50,262 bases of DNA from Pseudomonadota bacterium (GTDB lineage: Bacteria; Bdellovibrionota; UBA2428): NCBI GenBank assembly GCA_018001635.1, contig JAGNHS010000017.1, forward strand, positions 1 to 50,262, read 5' to 3'. Shown in pieces: positions 1-10,429 of the stretch (its first letter is position 1; each line of letters opens with the position of its first letter). Position numbers and translations under genes: made by a program. Below the pieces are notes generated by a model. The model was given only the letters and a program-made list of their open reading frames with translations, did no database searches and was not told the origin of the DNA.

Positions 1-60
1 GCCTTAAACAATACTTATTGGGACAATGGGGTGGCTGAAATATTTCTTCCGATTGCATAG
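1..60 (+). CDS. Possible C-terminal end of a gene cut by the left edge
   Basis: Frame 1 on the plus strand is open from the first base to a TAG at 58-60 and ends in the protein-like stretch WDNGVAEIFLPIA. If real, this gene is convergent with the Omp85 gene that ends at 130. Only 19 codons are visible, so coding status rests on composition alone. The alternative is plain non-coding DNA. Confidence 0.25.
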   Translation, partial: ALNNTYWDNGVAEIFLPIA

Positions 61-129
61 CAATCAGACCCTTGCACATCCCATACCAAGCCCATCATCC
101 CAGGCCCGGTTCCCCGCGCACAATTAAAA

Positions 130-3009
130 TTAGAAACTGCCGATGCTGAGATTGATTCTGTATTCGTTTTCTCCAGGCTCCTGATCAATGTTAAATGCAA
201 AATCAACCGCTAAGGGGCCTACTGGGGTCGAATAACGAAGCCCAACTCCGGTGGCCTTTCTAAAACCTGTACTTAGCTTTTCCAAAGGATCCCCCTTAGT
301 TCGTAAAACATTGACCTCTCCACCCTCAAAAAAGACCGCCATCCCCCAAGCTAAAAATAAAGGTTGTCTTAATTCACTTCTGAATTCATAACTTTGTTGA
401 TCGAGAACACCTTTTTGGTCAAATCGTAAATATTTTTCACTCAAAGAACGTATCGACGATCGTCCACCTAAAACTAATCTTTTATTTTCAGGAACGTTAT
501 TACTTTTCTCTAAGCCCCACAAACGACTATATCCGGCTGACAATGCGAGTACGGCTCTATTTGGAATGGGAACATAAAAACTATACTTCTGACGCCAAAT
601 TACAAAATTGGCTTCGTCATCACCACCCAATTCAGGAATGGCCCATTGAATTGTATTTTGAAATAAAAACCCCTTTCGTGGTTCAAATACATTATCTCTA
701 AGATCATAAGATGCCACAGAGCCCACGGAAGCAATTCGATAATAGTTTTGTCGATTCAATGGAGCTTTAATAATGTCGAATATTTTTGAAATATTATACT
801 CATACAAAGTTTGTGAGAGAGTAAAGTTTTTAAAAATTTCCTTTTCTACTGAAAAGTTTAAAGAAAGTTCCTCAGAATTAAACCCTGAAACTTTTTGATC
901 CTTTAAATACTTAATATCATCAGACTTGCTATACTCAAATTGAGTTCTAAACCTTAAAGGCCAATCAAAAAGATAAGGTTCAACATAAACTGCTGTGTGT
1001 TTTTGCTCTATAAATTGATATTGAGATTGATTGAGTTTACGAGACGCTTGAGAACGTAAAAATAACCCTCGATTCCAACCACCCAAATTTCTATAATTTA
1101 ACTCAGCAAAACCAATTAATCCGAGATCAGTTCTATATCCGGGACCAAACTCAATGGAACCTGGCGCGCGTTCTTTTACGGCAACTTTTAAATCTTTCTC
1201 CTGAATTTCAAAAAGTCCCTTATCAAGATCTTCTCTCTGCAATATTCGGCCACCAACGGGGCGCATTTCAACTAATTGAAAGAGTCCTAATCCATAAAGA
1301 TTTTGTTCAAATAGTTTACTTCGGTCAGGCCCCATAGATTGTCCGACTACAAGAGTATCTTTTTTAAGTTCTCGCAAAATGACGGGATCTTTAGTCTTGT
1401 TATTACCATCTATAATGGTCTTGCCCATCACAACCTTAGGACCTAAGTTGACTGAAACACTGACCGTGGCACGAGCTGATGAAGGATCAAGCTTTAACAA
1501 TTCTTCCTCAGTGGAACTCACACTAGCTTGAATAAAGCCTTCATTCTGACAATAACTTTTTAATTTCGAAGCTAATGAAAACACTTTTGAAGGCGATACA
1601 TAGTCATCCTTTTTTAAATCAATCATAGAATTGACTTTTGATTCTTCAAAATTTGAAAGACCTGCCAACTGTATATCACCGTATTGATATCTTTGGCCTA
1701 GCTGTACCGTAAGCTCTAAATCAAAAAAACGAGTGCTGCCTCTTTGCACAAACCTGTAAGAAAAAATTTTAAAATCTAAATATCCCATATCGCGAACTTG
1801 AGAAACAAGTCCGCCTAAAAGGGAAACAATTTGATCGGGTAAATAATAAATATAATGATAAGGCGTTTGATAAGGCTCCAACCATTTAAAAGTGGCTCTT
1901 CGCATTAACGCTTCAGACTCAAGTGGAATTCCCTTAAATAATGTTTGGCCCAAAAAATACTGAGTGCCTTCTTTTATATTAAAAGTGATTAATCGTTTAT
2001 CGGATTCATCAGTTACGTCTCTTTGAATTTTAATATCTTTAAATCCACGCTCTTTATATTGAGTGTTGATTCTTAGCTCAGCTTCAAACATTGAAAAAGG
2101 AAGACCTAATTGAACACTTCTTTCTAAAATACTTTCTCGAAGATCATTCTCCCAAAAAAAGACATTACCTTTAAACTGGATATTATATCTAGGACCTTTG
2201 GCTAAATGAATATCAAGTTGATTTTGGTTTTGATTCATCAACTCCCATTCAATCTTAGAATCATAATAGCCTTTATCTCTCATTCTCTTTAAAAATCTTC
2301 TTCGCACTTCCTCAAGAGCAATAAAATCTAAAGTTAATGGACTTTTTAATTTAGCATTTTTAAATTCATTAACGTTAATTCTCTTCAGAGCTGAGTTAAA
2401 AGTTTCTTCAGCCTTCATTTCCTCTAATAGAACCCGTAAATCGCTTGTAGACATTCCACTGAAACCTAGTGTTGAGGTCTCGCGATATCCAGAAAACTGT
2501 ACAAAGACTCTCAATTTTCTAGCCGAACCGGCTTCATATTGTTGAAGGGCCGGAATAATTTCAAGATCCAACAACCCTCTTTTTTCTAAAAGATCTTTAA
2601 TTTTAATTCTAATATCAGTGAGCATATCGGCCGTAACAATGTCGCCAGGATTTAGTCCAATATCCGCTAAAATGTTTTCTTTTAATGGATTGGATATTTT
2701 TTGATTGCTCACTATTTCAACAGATTCAAGACGTGTATGTAAATCAAGTCCTAATATGAGTTCTCTATTTTGTGTATCATACTCTGCATCGACTCTTTGA
2801 AAATTGTTAGTCAATGCCAATCGTGACAAGCCACGGTCCAGTGAGTCCTGATTAAATGAATCTCCTTGTTTTAGTCCAAGAAGATCTAAAATGGCAGGAA
2901 CATCCACTTCTTCAGAATGAAGTATTCTGATTTCCTTAATAGCGTCGTTGTCTGCAAAACAAAGAGCTGAAAAACCTAGAAGAAAAGCGCGCATTAAATA
3001 ATATTTCAT
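130..3009 (-). CDS. Omp85-family outer-membrane assembly protein (TamA/BamA-like)
   Basis: A 959-residue outer-membrane protein that probably inserts or exports proteins at the outer membrane. Residues 1-19 are a signal peptide ending in CFA. Residues about 25-610 form a series of POTRA-like repeats (I judge five or more). Residues about 615-959 are a 16-strand-type barrel, with the Omp85 motif GGRSSIRS near residue 849 (equivalent to VRGF in BamA) and a terminal phenylalanine typical of barrel proteins. TamA in E. coli is about 577 residues with three POTRAs and BamA about 810 with five, so this protein is longer than both. The start overlaps the tamB stop by four bases, so it is co-translated with tamB, which argues for a TamA role. 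A BamA role cannot be excluded. Confidence 0.9.
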   Translation of the reverse strand: MKYYLMRAFLLGFSALCFADNDAIKEIRILHSEEVDVPAILDLLGLKQGDSFNQDSLDRGLSRLALTNNFQRVDAEYDTQNRELILGLDLHTRLESVEIVSNQKISNPLKENILADIGLNPGDIVTADMLTDIRIKIKDLLEKRGLLDLEIIPALQQYEAGSARKLRVFVQFSGYRETSTLGFSGMSTSDLRVLLEEMKAEETFNSALKRINVNEFKNAKLKSPLTLDFIALEEVRRRFLKRMRDKGYYDSKIEWELMNQNQNQLDIHLAKGPRYNIQFKGNVFFWENDLRESILERSVQLGLPFSMFEAELRINTQYKERGFKDIKIQRDVTDESDKRLITFNIKEGTQYFLGQTLFKGIPLESEALMRRATFKWLEPYQTPYHYIYYLPDQIVSLLGGLVSQVRDMGYLDFKIFSYRFVQRGSTRFFDLELTVQLGQRYQYGDIQLAGLSNFEESKVNSMIDLKKDDYVSPSKVFSLASKLKSYCQNEGFIQASVSSTEEELLKLDPSSARATVSVSVNLGPKVVMGKTIIDGNNKTKDPVILRELKKDTLVVGQSMGPDRSKLFEQNLYGLGLFQLVEMRPVGGRILQREDLDKGLFEIQEKDLKVAVKERAPGSIEFGPGYRTDLGLIGFAELNYRNLGGWNRGLFLRSQASRKLNQSQYQFIEQKHTAVYVEPYLFDWPLRFRTQFEYSKSDDIKYLKDQKVSGFNSEELSLNFSVEKEIFKNFTLSQTLYEYNISKIFDIIKAPLNRQNYYRIASVGSVASYDLRDNVFEPRKGFLFQNTIQWAIPELGGDDEANFVIWRQKYSFYVPIPNRAVLALSAGYSRLWGLEKSNNVPENKRLVLGGRSSIRSLSEKYLRFDQKGVLDQQSYEFRSELRQPLFLAWGMAVFFEGGEVNVLRTKGDPLEKLSTGFRKATGVGLRYSTPVGPLAVDFAFNIDQEPGENEYRINLSIGSF

Positions 3010-6000
3010 TTTAAATCAAATTTAAATCGAATATCTGCCCCCATAGATTGCGCCTCAGGCTCAGGACTTTCCCAAACCCCAGTTAAATTCATATTTTTAT
3101 AAAGTTTATAATCTACCTGAAAATTATTTTCAGGTTTACTTAAATTTAAACTTCGGCCAAAAGTAGCCGTAGTTTTTTTTCCTAATTTTCTTGTCACTTC
3201 CACTTTGGTGACAGGATCTTGAGCTGTATTATTTATCTTTGTACCTAAACTGACTTGAAAACCTGTTGTCTTACTCACGTTAGAACCTATCTTTTGACCA
3301 AAAACAGCTTGAAAAGCTTCAAATCCAGCTGACTGAATCAATCCTCCACCTTCATTCGAAGTTCCAGACGACAACTCATTTCTTTCAAGGTCCGATCGAA
3401 TAAATCCAAAAGCCAGTAGTGAAATAATATCTTGAGTAGGCAAAGGTGGTTCACTCTTAAAATCAAGCTTAAGATCAGAGGCTGATCCACTGGCCAACAA
3501 ATCAATTCTATAATCACCATTGTTATATCTAATATTAGTACTCGCTTGAAGTGCCATATTCGGAACTAAACTTCTTTGAAAGTTTGCCGTTCCTCTAGAA
3601 ATAGAAAAGGTTTGATCTCGAGCATAAAGGAATCCTTTATCTATGTTTAAATTTCCAACAAATAAAGGATTAACATCACTCCCTGATATCAGTAGAGATC
3701 CAAACACTTGTGTTGAAGCTAAAGAATTTTTAACTAAAAATGTATTATTCACTTCTGCTTTAATATCAAAAATTAATGAGGGGCTTTGAACCTGACCAAT
3801 TCCATAAGTCATTCCACCACCTGAAAATTCTTTTGCGTACAATCCATTAGAAACAGCAAGGTTTCCCTTTAAAGTGTATGGAAGTTTAGGACCCGCTAAA
3901 AGCAAATTTCCATCTAAAGTCATTGGAAATTCGCTTAACAAAGCTACCTGCGCCTTCTGAAGTTGAAAATTTAAGTAAATTCCTCGATCTTTCGACAACC
4001 ATCGATAAGTTCCTTGAAATTCTGCTCGACCACTCCCCATACTACCTTCAGCTTGGGATATTTCTAATTTTTCACCATTCATTTTTATAAGTCCACGAGC
4101 ATTTTCTACAGGCTGTCCTACGTTCTTTATCGAAAAACCTACTTTCTCCATTTCTGCATTAAGATTCAAAGATCGATCATTTAAGGGAAGTGATAAATTT
4201 CCATTGATTTTAAAGCTCCCCGCATGAAAACGAAGCAAGTCTGGCACAAAAGTATCCACTAGATTTGAATTCAAATCTCCATTGACACGAATACAATGTG
4301 AACAGTTTTTAGAATCTAATACAAAAAGTGATCCATTTTGACTTCGAAGTTCTCCAGTGGCTTCATAATTATTCCAACTTAAATTTTGCTTTCCAGCCAA
4401 CCAAACTAAAGGACGCTCAAGTCGATCAGATTTGAGAGTTAACCCCAAATTATCAGTTGAAATCTGCCCTCCTGATTCAGACCAATCGTAAGTGATGAGA
4501 CCTCTAGAAATTAATTCATCGTTTCTCTGAGAATCATTAATCATCGCAAAGAGAATGGATAAACCTTCTTCTTCAGCTTTTAAGTGAACTTTCTTAAGTT
4601 GCCACTCATCGCCCTTTTTTTCGGACTGAAACAAACCTTCATGCTTCGAAGATTTCATTTGGAATTGAAGATCTTTTCCATTTCCCTTAGCAGAAACCTG
4701 AATTGGCGCTAAAGAAAGCTTATCAATCTTTAACTGACTTAAAGATGCATTAAAATCCCATCCTCCAAAAGTACTCCAATTTCCTGATCCCGATGCAAAA
4801 CCATAATCAAATATCTTTTCTACACTGGGTATAAGATTGAGTGATTTTATTTTAATGGGATGTAATTCAAAATGTAATTGAGATTTGTCGGGATTCAAAT
4901 CTCCACTCATGGAAAAACTTCCTTCTTCTTTAAAAACTAGCATTTCTTTAATTAAGAGTTTGTTCACGTAGGTTTCAGCAATCAATCGGGCACTGTTAAA
5001 AGCTAAACCAAAAGATTTTAAATTACGACCCGTGAGCATCATAGGACCCTTTAACCTCTGAGGACTGCTCATATCCAAAGCTCCGTTCATTTCAAGGCTT
5101 CCACTCCAAAAACCATGAACTGGAATTGTTTCAGGATCTAATTTAAATTGCCATTCATATTGATCAAAAAGGGTGTCGAGTTTCATCCATCCTCCCACAC
5201 CCGGTCTCGAATACAATTGTCCAAGAATATGGGCTTTTCCACCGCCTTGATCGAGCCTGAGAGGACCCATATGTAAAATTTTATTTTCGTATTTCAACAA
5301 GCCCGTAAGTTTTCCTAAATCTTGCTCCAGGACAGACATCCCATTGATACCAAGATCAGCATTCACCAATGTTCTTTTTTTAGGTTCCTGTGAATAATCG
5401 TAATGAATATCAGCTTGCGCATTTAAACGCCCAGCTATCTTTATTCCTACAAAATTTTCTAAGACCTCACTAAGATCCGTGTCTTTGGGAGTGGTTTGGA
5501 TATCTAAAATTGTAGGATTATAAATCACCTTACCAGTTAAAGGAATTTCAACATTTTCATTCCACACTAATTTCATGTTTTCTAAAAATAAATCTTTAGC
5601 GAGAATTCTAACTTGCCCTTCAAGTTTTACAGGATTTCCCCTTAAAACTTTTGAAGCCGCTTCTAACTTATACATTTTAGGATCGGAATAAACATCAAAA
5701 GCAGACAGGTTTAGATGAGATTGTCCGATAATTTCAAAATTTTCTAACGGGCCCTGAAAATCTAAAACTCCGTTAACTTGAAGCTTCACGTAACACTCTT
5801 CAACACTTGAAGCCCTAAGAATCCCACAGAGCCCAGCATCTTCAGCCTTTAATTGTCCGGATATTTTTCCACCTGCTATTCTAGTTCCATCTAGAAGAAT
5901 TGTATTCTTTATCGAATTGGGCTCCCAATTGGTTCTAGGTAATTCAATTTTAAAATGCTTAAGAAGAACGGAATCATTTTCCCAAACGATATCCCCATCC

Positions 6001-6947
6001 ACATTGTTGGGATGATAACCATCAATTTTAAAATCTCTTAATTTTAAATTGGCATATAGATTTTTTTTATCTGATCCTTGAGAGTGATAGGTGGCCTCAA
6101 GTTTTAAATGGCCGCTAGGCTTAAGTTGAGTATTCCAATCTTTAATCTGAGGAGTGTGCAGCAACCAGCTATCAAAATTTTCTACTGGTCCCTCAACCTG
6201 AACCTTAATATCACCAGGCCATCGTCCGCTCGTTCTCACAAAACTTTCTTCATCAAGATCAACATTGATTTTACGAATGGCTAAATAATATTTATCGATA
6301 CCCTCACTAAGAATTAGCGCGGAGGCCTCTACTCGCTTAATGCTTCCAATCCTTTTTGGAAAATCAATATCATTAACAACACCTTGAATTCTTAACTGAC
6401 CTCGTTCGAGATTCTGAATATAAAATGATTCGATATTTGCCTTAAGATCAGAGGCAAGAATTCTAGCGTTCTTAAGCTCTAATTCTTCATAACTTATATT
6501 TCTTTTTTTAAGTATCTCATTGGCCTTAATGACAAAATTTGCAATTTTACCAGGAATGAGTTCAGGATCATTTTTAGTGTCATCTTTATCATCCCAGTTT
6601 ATTCCAACACGCCCCAAAAGATCCACATCTTCAACATAAAGTCCTTTTAAGTGAAGATCGCCGAGCATGAGATATAGAGGCGAAAATTGAAATTGAACTT
6701 CTTCAGCGGCAATGTTTTGAGATTCTAAACTTAACTTTACTTTTTTAAATGAAACGGCAAAACGAAACGGAGACACACTCCAATCATTGCTCTCAACTCT
6801 TAAACCAGTACGAATTCGTAAAACTTTTAAAGAAAAATTTAAAAGCATGCGAGAGACCACGGGATCTTGCAAAAATGCGAGACTTAAAACCAGAGGTAGG
6901 CTTAAGCTCAAAGCTATGATGAAAAATCTATGCCTATAATAGAACAT
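3006..6947 (-). CDS. tamB: TamB-like translocation/assembly module protein (DUF490)
   Basis: A 1313-residue AsmA/TamB-type protein that would bridge inner and outer membranes and work with the Omp85 partner encoded directly after it. Residues 7-27 are a single hydrophobic anchor. The long middle is rich in repeated beta-strand pattern with few cysteines, as expected for the TamB beta-taco. The last 300 residues match the TamB C-terminal domain, with runs such as SLLAFGFIRSDLERNELSSG and FQVDYKLYKNMNLTGVWES. Length is close to E. coli TamB (about 1259). It starts 15 bases after the small TPR-like gene, and its stop overlaps the next ATG in an ATGA. Order tamB then Omp85 is the reverse of the usual tamA-tamB. 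Confidence 0.88.
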   Translation of the reverse strand: MFYYRHRFFIIALSLSLPLVLSLAFLQDPVVSRMLLNFSLKVLRIRTGLRVESNDWSVSPFRFAVSFKKVKLSLESQNIAAEEVQFQFSPLYLMLGDLHLKGLYVEDVDLLGRVGINWDDKDDTKNDPELIPGKIANFVIKANEILKKRNISYEELELKNARILASDLKANIESFYIQNLERGQLRIQGVVNDIDFPKRIGSIKRVEASALILSEGIDKYYLAIRKINVDLDEESFVRTSGRWPGDIKVQVEGPVENFDSWLLHTPQIKDWNTQLKPSGHLKLEATYHSQGSDKKNLYANLKLRDFKIDGYHPNNVDGDIVWENDSVLLKHFKIELPRTNWEPNSIKNTILLDGTRIAGGKISGQLKAEDAGLCGILRASSVEECYVKLQVNGVLDFQGPLENFEIIGQSHLNLSAFDVYSDPKMYKLEAASKVLRGNPVKLEGQVRILAKDLFLENMKLVWNENVEIPLTGKVIYNPTILDIQTTPKDTDLSEVLENFVGIKIAGRLNAQADIHYDYSQEPKKRTLVNADLGINGMSVLEQDLGKLTGLLKYENKILHMGPLRLDQGGGKAHILGQLYSRPGVGGWMKLDTLFDQYEWQFKLDPETIPVHGFWSGSLEMNGALDMSSPQRLKGPMMLTGRNLKSFGLAFNSARLIAETYVNKLLIKEMLVFKEEGSFSMSGDLNPDKSQLHFELHPIKIKSLNLIPSVEKIFDYGFASGSGNWSTFGGWDFNASLSQLKIDKLSLAPIQVSAKGNGKDLQFQMKSSKHEGLFQSEKKGDEWQLKKVHLKAEEEGLSILFAMINDSQRNDELISRGLITYDWSESGGQISTDNLGLTLKSDRLERPLVWLAGKQNLSWNNYEATGELRSQNGSLFVLDSKNCSHCIRVNGDLNSNLVDTFVPDLLRFHAGSFKINGNLSLPLNDRSLNLNAEMEKVGFSIKNVGQPVENARGLIKMNGEKLEISQAEGSMGSGRAEFQGTYRWLSKDRGIYLNFQLQKAQVALLSEFPMTLDGNLLLAGPKLPYTLKGNLAVSNGLYAKEFSGGGMTYGIGQVQSPSLIFDIKAEVNNTFLVKNSLASTQVFGSLLISGSDVNPLFVGNLNIDKGFLYARDQTFSISRGTANFQRSLVPNMALQASTNIRYNNGDYRIDLLASGSASDLKLDFKSEPPLPTQDIISLLAFGFIRSDLERNELSSGTSNEGGGLIQSAGFEAFQAVFGQKIGSNVSKTTGFQVSLGTKINNTAQDPVTKVEVTRKLGKKTTATFGRSLNLSKPENNFQVDYKLYKNMNLTGVWESPEPEAQSMGADIRFKFDLK

Positions 6948-6962
6948 GGTCTAAGCTATATT

Positions 6963-7439
6963 CTATTCTCTGACGAGCCTAAGTGCGACGTCAGAATAGT
7001 GTGGATTCTTTCTATAAACAGCGTCAAATCTTTGAGCCGCTTCAAGGCGCAATCCTAAAGCTTCGTAAGCCAAACCAGACAAATAGTTGACGTGAATTTG
7101 TTCTTCTAAACTCCAGTGATGAGCTCTAGCCATAGCCAGTGCTTCTGAGGATCTATTCAACTCAACCAAACAACGCAACTCCCACAATTTCATAGGACCA
7201 GAAACAGGCGATACAGTTTGTAATTTTTGTAAAATTTCGAAAGCCAAAACCCAATCGCCAAAACTTCCTGCAAATAAAGAAAGATCTAAAGCCAATTGCT
7301 TAAATTGATCTGAAGGAATTTTTTTCCACTCCGAAAACAAAGCACCTAATACTGAATTTTTTCCAAAACGATCATCTATGGCCAGTTCAAGATCTTTTAC
7401 GAGTTTATCGAGAAGCTCTTGAAGATTTCCGTCGTCCAT
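6963..7439 (-). CDS. TPR-like helical protein
   Basis: A 158-residue soluble protein with no signal peptide. The second half has paired helices with the spacing of tetratricopeptide repeats (for example LSGLAYEALGLRLEAAQRFDAVYRKNP near residues 118-147), so a scaffold role is likely. Its ATG shares one base with the accC stop (TAATG) and tamB begins 15 bases later, placing it inside the accBC-tamB operon. The specific partner is unknown. Confidence 0.75.
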   Translation of the reverse strand: MDDGNLQELLDKLVKDLELAIDDRFGKNSVLGALFSEWKKIPSDQFKQLALDLSLFAGSFGDWVLAFEILQKLQTVSPVSGPMKLWELRCLVELNRSSEALAMARAHHWSLEEQIHVNYLSGLAYEALGLRLEAAQRFDAVYRKNPHYSDVALRLVRE

Positions 7440-8773
7440 TAAGCCAACAACTCATCTTCAATCCACTTAGTCCAAAAATTTGCTTCAGGAAAATTTTTTG
7501 TTCCTAAGATTTTCTTATGAAGGGGAATATTGGTTTTAATTCCTTCAATGGTAAATTCACCCAAGGCTCGTAGCATGGTCTTTTGCGCTTCTTGACGATT
7601 GGCCCCAAATGTTACCAATTTACCAATCATAGAATCGTAAAATGGAGGAACCATAGCTCCCGCATAAGCTGCAGTATCCACTCTCACATTACGACCGCCA
7701 GGTAGAATCAATTCTTTAATAGTTCCTGGACAAGGCACAAATGTGAATGGATCTTCTGCATTGATTCTACATTCAATAGAATGACCCTTAATAATAATAT
7801 CTTCTTGTTTAAATGGAAGCTTTTCTCCACGAGCCACATTGATTTGTTCTTTTACCAAATCAAGCCCAGTCACAAACTCAGTCACAGGGTGCTCTACTTG
7901 TATTCGAGTATTCATTTCCATGAAATAAAAATTCATTTTTTCATCGACAATAAATTCTATAGTTCCGAGACCTTCATACTCTACTGCCTTAGCCACTTCG
8001 CAAGCGGCTTGGCCCATTTTCTTTCTCAACTCTTCAGTCATCACGGGAGAAGGAGCTTCTTCAATAACTTTTTGATGTCGGCGCTGCAACGTGCATTCTC
8101 TTTCGCCGAGATAAACAACATTTCCATGCGAATCTGCAATGATTTGAATTTCAATATGTCGAGGACGAGCTACATATTTTTCTAAAAAAACTTCAGAGGA
8201 TGCAAAAGCTGTTTGAGACTCACTGCGGGCAGAATGATAAGTTTTTTCCAATTCTTTAGGATCCGAAACAACACGCATTCCTCGTCCACCGCCACCGTGG
8301 CTGGCTTTGATGAGGACTGGAAAACCAATTCGATCAGCTTCAGAAAACAAAGTTTTTACATCTTGAATTGCAGGAGTTCCGGGCAAGACTGGCACGCCAG
8401 CTTTTTCAACAATCTCACGGGCTCCGACTTTAGAGCCCATTTTTTTTATACTAGTTGATTTTGGACCAATAAATTTAATTCCACATCTCTCAACAACCGC
8501 AGCAAATTCACTATTTTCACTGAGAAAACCATAACCGGGGTGAATGGCATCAGCACCCGTGAGTTCACAAGCCGACATTATTGAAACAATATTCAAATAG
8601 GAGTCTTTGGGCCTATTCCCACCAATACAGACACTTTCATCTGCACTGCGAACATGCATGGAATGAGCGTCACACTCACTATGAACAGCCACCGTGTGCA
8701 AACCCATTTCACGTGCAGTACGAATAATTCTAAGAGCGATTTCCCCTCTATTGGCTATTAGTATTTTTTTCAT
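7439..8773 (-). CDS. accC: Acetyl-CoA carboxylase, biotin carboxylase subunit
   Basis: Carboxylates the biotin on AccB using ATP and bicarbonate, the first half-reaction of malonyl-CoA synthesis. The 444 residues are the standard length. The N-terminal biotin carboxylase domain starts KKILIANRGEIALR. HPGYGFLSEN lies at 79-88. The ATP-grasp lysine is K156 and the glycine-rich loop GGGGRG lies at 160-165. The active-site stretch EMNTRIQVEHPVTE is intact. The start overlaps the accB stop by four bases. The carboxyltransferase subunits accA and accD are not in the window. Confidence 0.98.
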   Translation of the reverse strand: MKKILIANRGEIALRIIRTAREMGLHTVAVHSECDAHSMHVRSADESVCIGGNRPKDSYLNIVSIMSACELTGADAIHPGYGFLSENSEFAAVVERCGIKFIGPKSTSIKKMGSKVGAREIVEKAGVPVLPGTPAIQDVKTLFSEADRIGFPVLIKASHGGGGRGMRVVSDPKELEKTYHSARSESQTAFASSEVFLEKYVARPRHIEIQIIADSHGNVVYLGERECTLQRRHQKVIEEAPSPVMTEELRKKMGQAACEVAKAVEYEGLGTIEFIVDEKMNFYFMEMNTRIQVEHPVTEFVTGLDLVKEQINVARGEKLPFKQEDIIIKGHSIECRINAEDPFTFVPCPGTIKELILPGGRNVRVDTAAYAGAMVPPFYDSMIGKLVTFGANRQEAQKTMLRALGEFTIEGIKTNIPLHKKILGTKNFPEANFWTKWIEDELLA

Positions 8774-9312
8774 AGTGGTTCTATTTCAAACAAAGATTCG
8801 CCATATTCCACAGGAGTCGCGTTATCGATAAGAACTTTTACCACGCGTCCCTTGAGATCACTTTCGATTTCATTCATCAATTTCATGGCTTCAATAATGC
8901 ACAAGGCATCACCCGATTTTACAATTTGCCCTACCTCAACAAAGGGTTTTTGGTTGGGACTTGAAGAACGATAAAAAGTTCCAACGAATGGGGATTTTAT
9001 CGTAACTGTCTTAACTTGATTAACAGGAGCTGCGGGAGATTGAGTAGGAAGCTTTACGCTTGGAGCTGCTTTAGCTGTGCTTGTCAGTGCCGCTACAACA
9101 GAAGCGTCGATGACTTGCGCTTTGTCTCCTTCGAATTTTCTCATATGAAGTATTGTAGAAGACACCTCAACCTTGAGTTCCGCTAATTTTTGTTCATTCA
9201 TGAATGAAACTAGATTTTCAAGGAGTGCAAAATCTACAGGAGATTTTGCGTTCGAAAGTTTTTTTTCTACTTTTTTTGTCTTTGTTGTTTTCTTATTTAT
9301 TGACTTTTTCAA
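8770..9312 (-). CDS. accB: Acetyl-CoA carboxylase biotin carboxyl carrier protein
   Basis: Carries the covalently bound biotin between AccC and the carboxyltransferase. The C-terminal biotinyl domain has the motif EAMKLMNE with the biotinylated lysine. A lysine-rich head, a short helical region and an alanine/proline linker precede it, as in other AccB proteins. I chose the TTG at 9312 (180 residues) because a GGGGGA lies just upstream. The longer GTG start at 9351 (193 residues) has its purine run directly against the start codon and would lie 59 bases inside efp. Even with the TTG start the gene overlaps the efp end by about 20 bases, so the two are probably translationally coupled. Confidence 0.93.
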   Translation of the reverse strand: MKKSINKKTTKTKKVEKKLSNAKSPVDFALLENLVSFMNEQKLAELKVEVSSTILHMRKFEGDKAQVIDASVVAALTSTAKAAPSVKLPTQSPAAPVNQVKTVTIKSPFVGTFYRSSSPNQKPFVEVGQIVKSGDALCIIEAMKLMNEIESDLKGRVVKVLIDNATPVEYGESLFEIEPL

Positions 9313-9856
9313 CGTAGTCCCCCGTACGCGTATCAATTTTGAGAATGTCACCTTCTTTAAGGTGCAAAGGAACAGTCACAACATGACCACCTTCTAAAGT
9401 GGCAGGCTTAGAAGCTCCAGTGGCCGTATCACCCTTAAAGCCAGGTTCACAATAAACAATGGGAAGTTCCACAAAGGTGGGTAACTCAATGTTTATGGGT
9501 TTTTCATTAAAGAAAAGAACTCCCGCCGTAATATTCTCTTTTAGGAAAGGTAATTGCTCACCCACCAATTTTACTTCAAGAGCAATCTGCTCATAATTTG
9601 TGGTGTCCATAAAATGAAGCATGCTTCCATCTGAAAAAAGGAATTGCATTTCCTTATATTCCATATTGGGTTCATCAAATTTTTCGTTGGATTTAAAAGT
9701 TCTTTCAAGTTGTTGACCGGTTTGCAAATTTCTTAATCGGCATCGAGTAAATGCATTACCCTTACCAGGCTTTACGTGTTGAAAATCAACCACGGTGTAG
9801 GGAGCGCTATCGATCAAGATTTTGGAATTCTTACGGATATCATTAATTTCAATCAT
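9293..9856 (-). CDS. efp: Elongation factor P
   Basis: Relieves ribosome stalling at consecutive prolines. The 187 residues cover the KOW-like N-terminal domain and two OB domains of EF-P. The lysine normally modified by EpmA-type enzymes sits in PGKGNAF near residue 32-34. The C-terminal signature GDILKIDTRTGDYVEKV is typical. efp directly upstream of accB-accC is a widespread arrangement. No epmA or epmB homologue is in the window, so modification cannot be judged here. Confidence 0.97.
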   Translation of the reverse strand: MIEINDIRKNSKILIDSAPYTVVDFQHVKPGKGNAFTRCRLRNLQTGQQLERTFKSNEKFDEPNMEYKEMQFLFSDGSMLHFMDTTNYEQIALEVKLVGEQLPFLKENITAGVLFFNEKPINIELPTFVELPIVYCEPGFKGDTATGASKPATLEGGHVVTVPLHLKEGDILKIDTRTGDYVEKVNK

Positions 9857-9910
9857 AACGGGCCAAAATCTAGCAGCCCCAGGGCCATTTTGAAACCCTC
9901 AAATAGACTT

Positions 9911-10429
9911 TCAGGGCTCTAAAGATTGAATCAAGGCTTCTAGGAGTTGCTTCTCTTTTAAGAGCTTAGTGAGCTCCTTATTATCCTTAAGCGAAAGGCT
10001 CGAAGGACCCTTTAAAACGGCACTAAGTTGAGGATCGCCAGCAATATCCGGTGCCATAGCCTTAAGAGCATCCAACTCTTTTTGCGCTCTTTGCAGCTGA
10101 CCTAAAGCCGCCAAGACTCTAATAAAAATTTTCCTTGCTAAGAGGTTGTCGGGATAAAAATTAACTACGGCCTCAATCTCGGTTAAAGCCTCGTCCCATT
10201 CTCCTTTATCGAGCAATATATTGGCATAGGCCACCCTGCCTCCGGCATAGTAGGGATGACGCCCGATACCTTCGCGGCAAACATTTTCAGCCTCATCAAG
10301 TTTCCCCATTCTTCTGTAGAGATCAGCCAAAGGAGCAAAGACTCTAGAGTCAGGATTTTCCTGATAAATTCTCAAATAACGATCGAGCTCAGCCGTATCA
10401 ACTTCTTCGACCACGCCTCTTCCTCTCAC
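9911..10429 (-). CDS. TPR repeat protein
   Basis: A 172-residue cytoplasmic protein made mostly of tetratricopeptide helices, for example FAPLADLYRRMGKLDEAENV near residues 31-50, and at least two further repeats. Such proteins are scaffolds and no catalytic motif is visible. The listed GTG start lies inside the end of the upstream 105-residue gene. A second GTG at 10414, preceded by AGGAAGAGG, would remove five residues. It ends 54 bases before efp on the same strand. Confidence 0.8.
   Translation of the reverse strand: MRGRGVVEEVDTAELDRYLRIYQENPDSRVFAPLADLYRRMGKLDEAENVCREGIGRHPYYAGGRVAYANILLDKGEWDEALTEIEAVVNFYPDNLLARKIFIRVLAALGQLQRAQKELDALKAMAPDIAGDPQLSAVLKGPSSLSLKDNKELTKLLKEKQLLEALIQSLEP

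Noticed and set aside
15..206. 63-residue minus-strand frame covering the end of the Omp85 gene
   Set aside because: It starts inside the Omp85 coding region in another frame and has no ribosome site; it is a shadow frame that runs on after the Omp85 stop.
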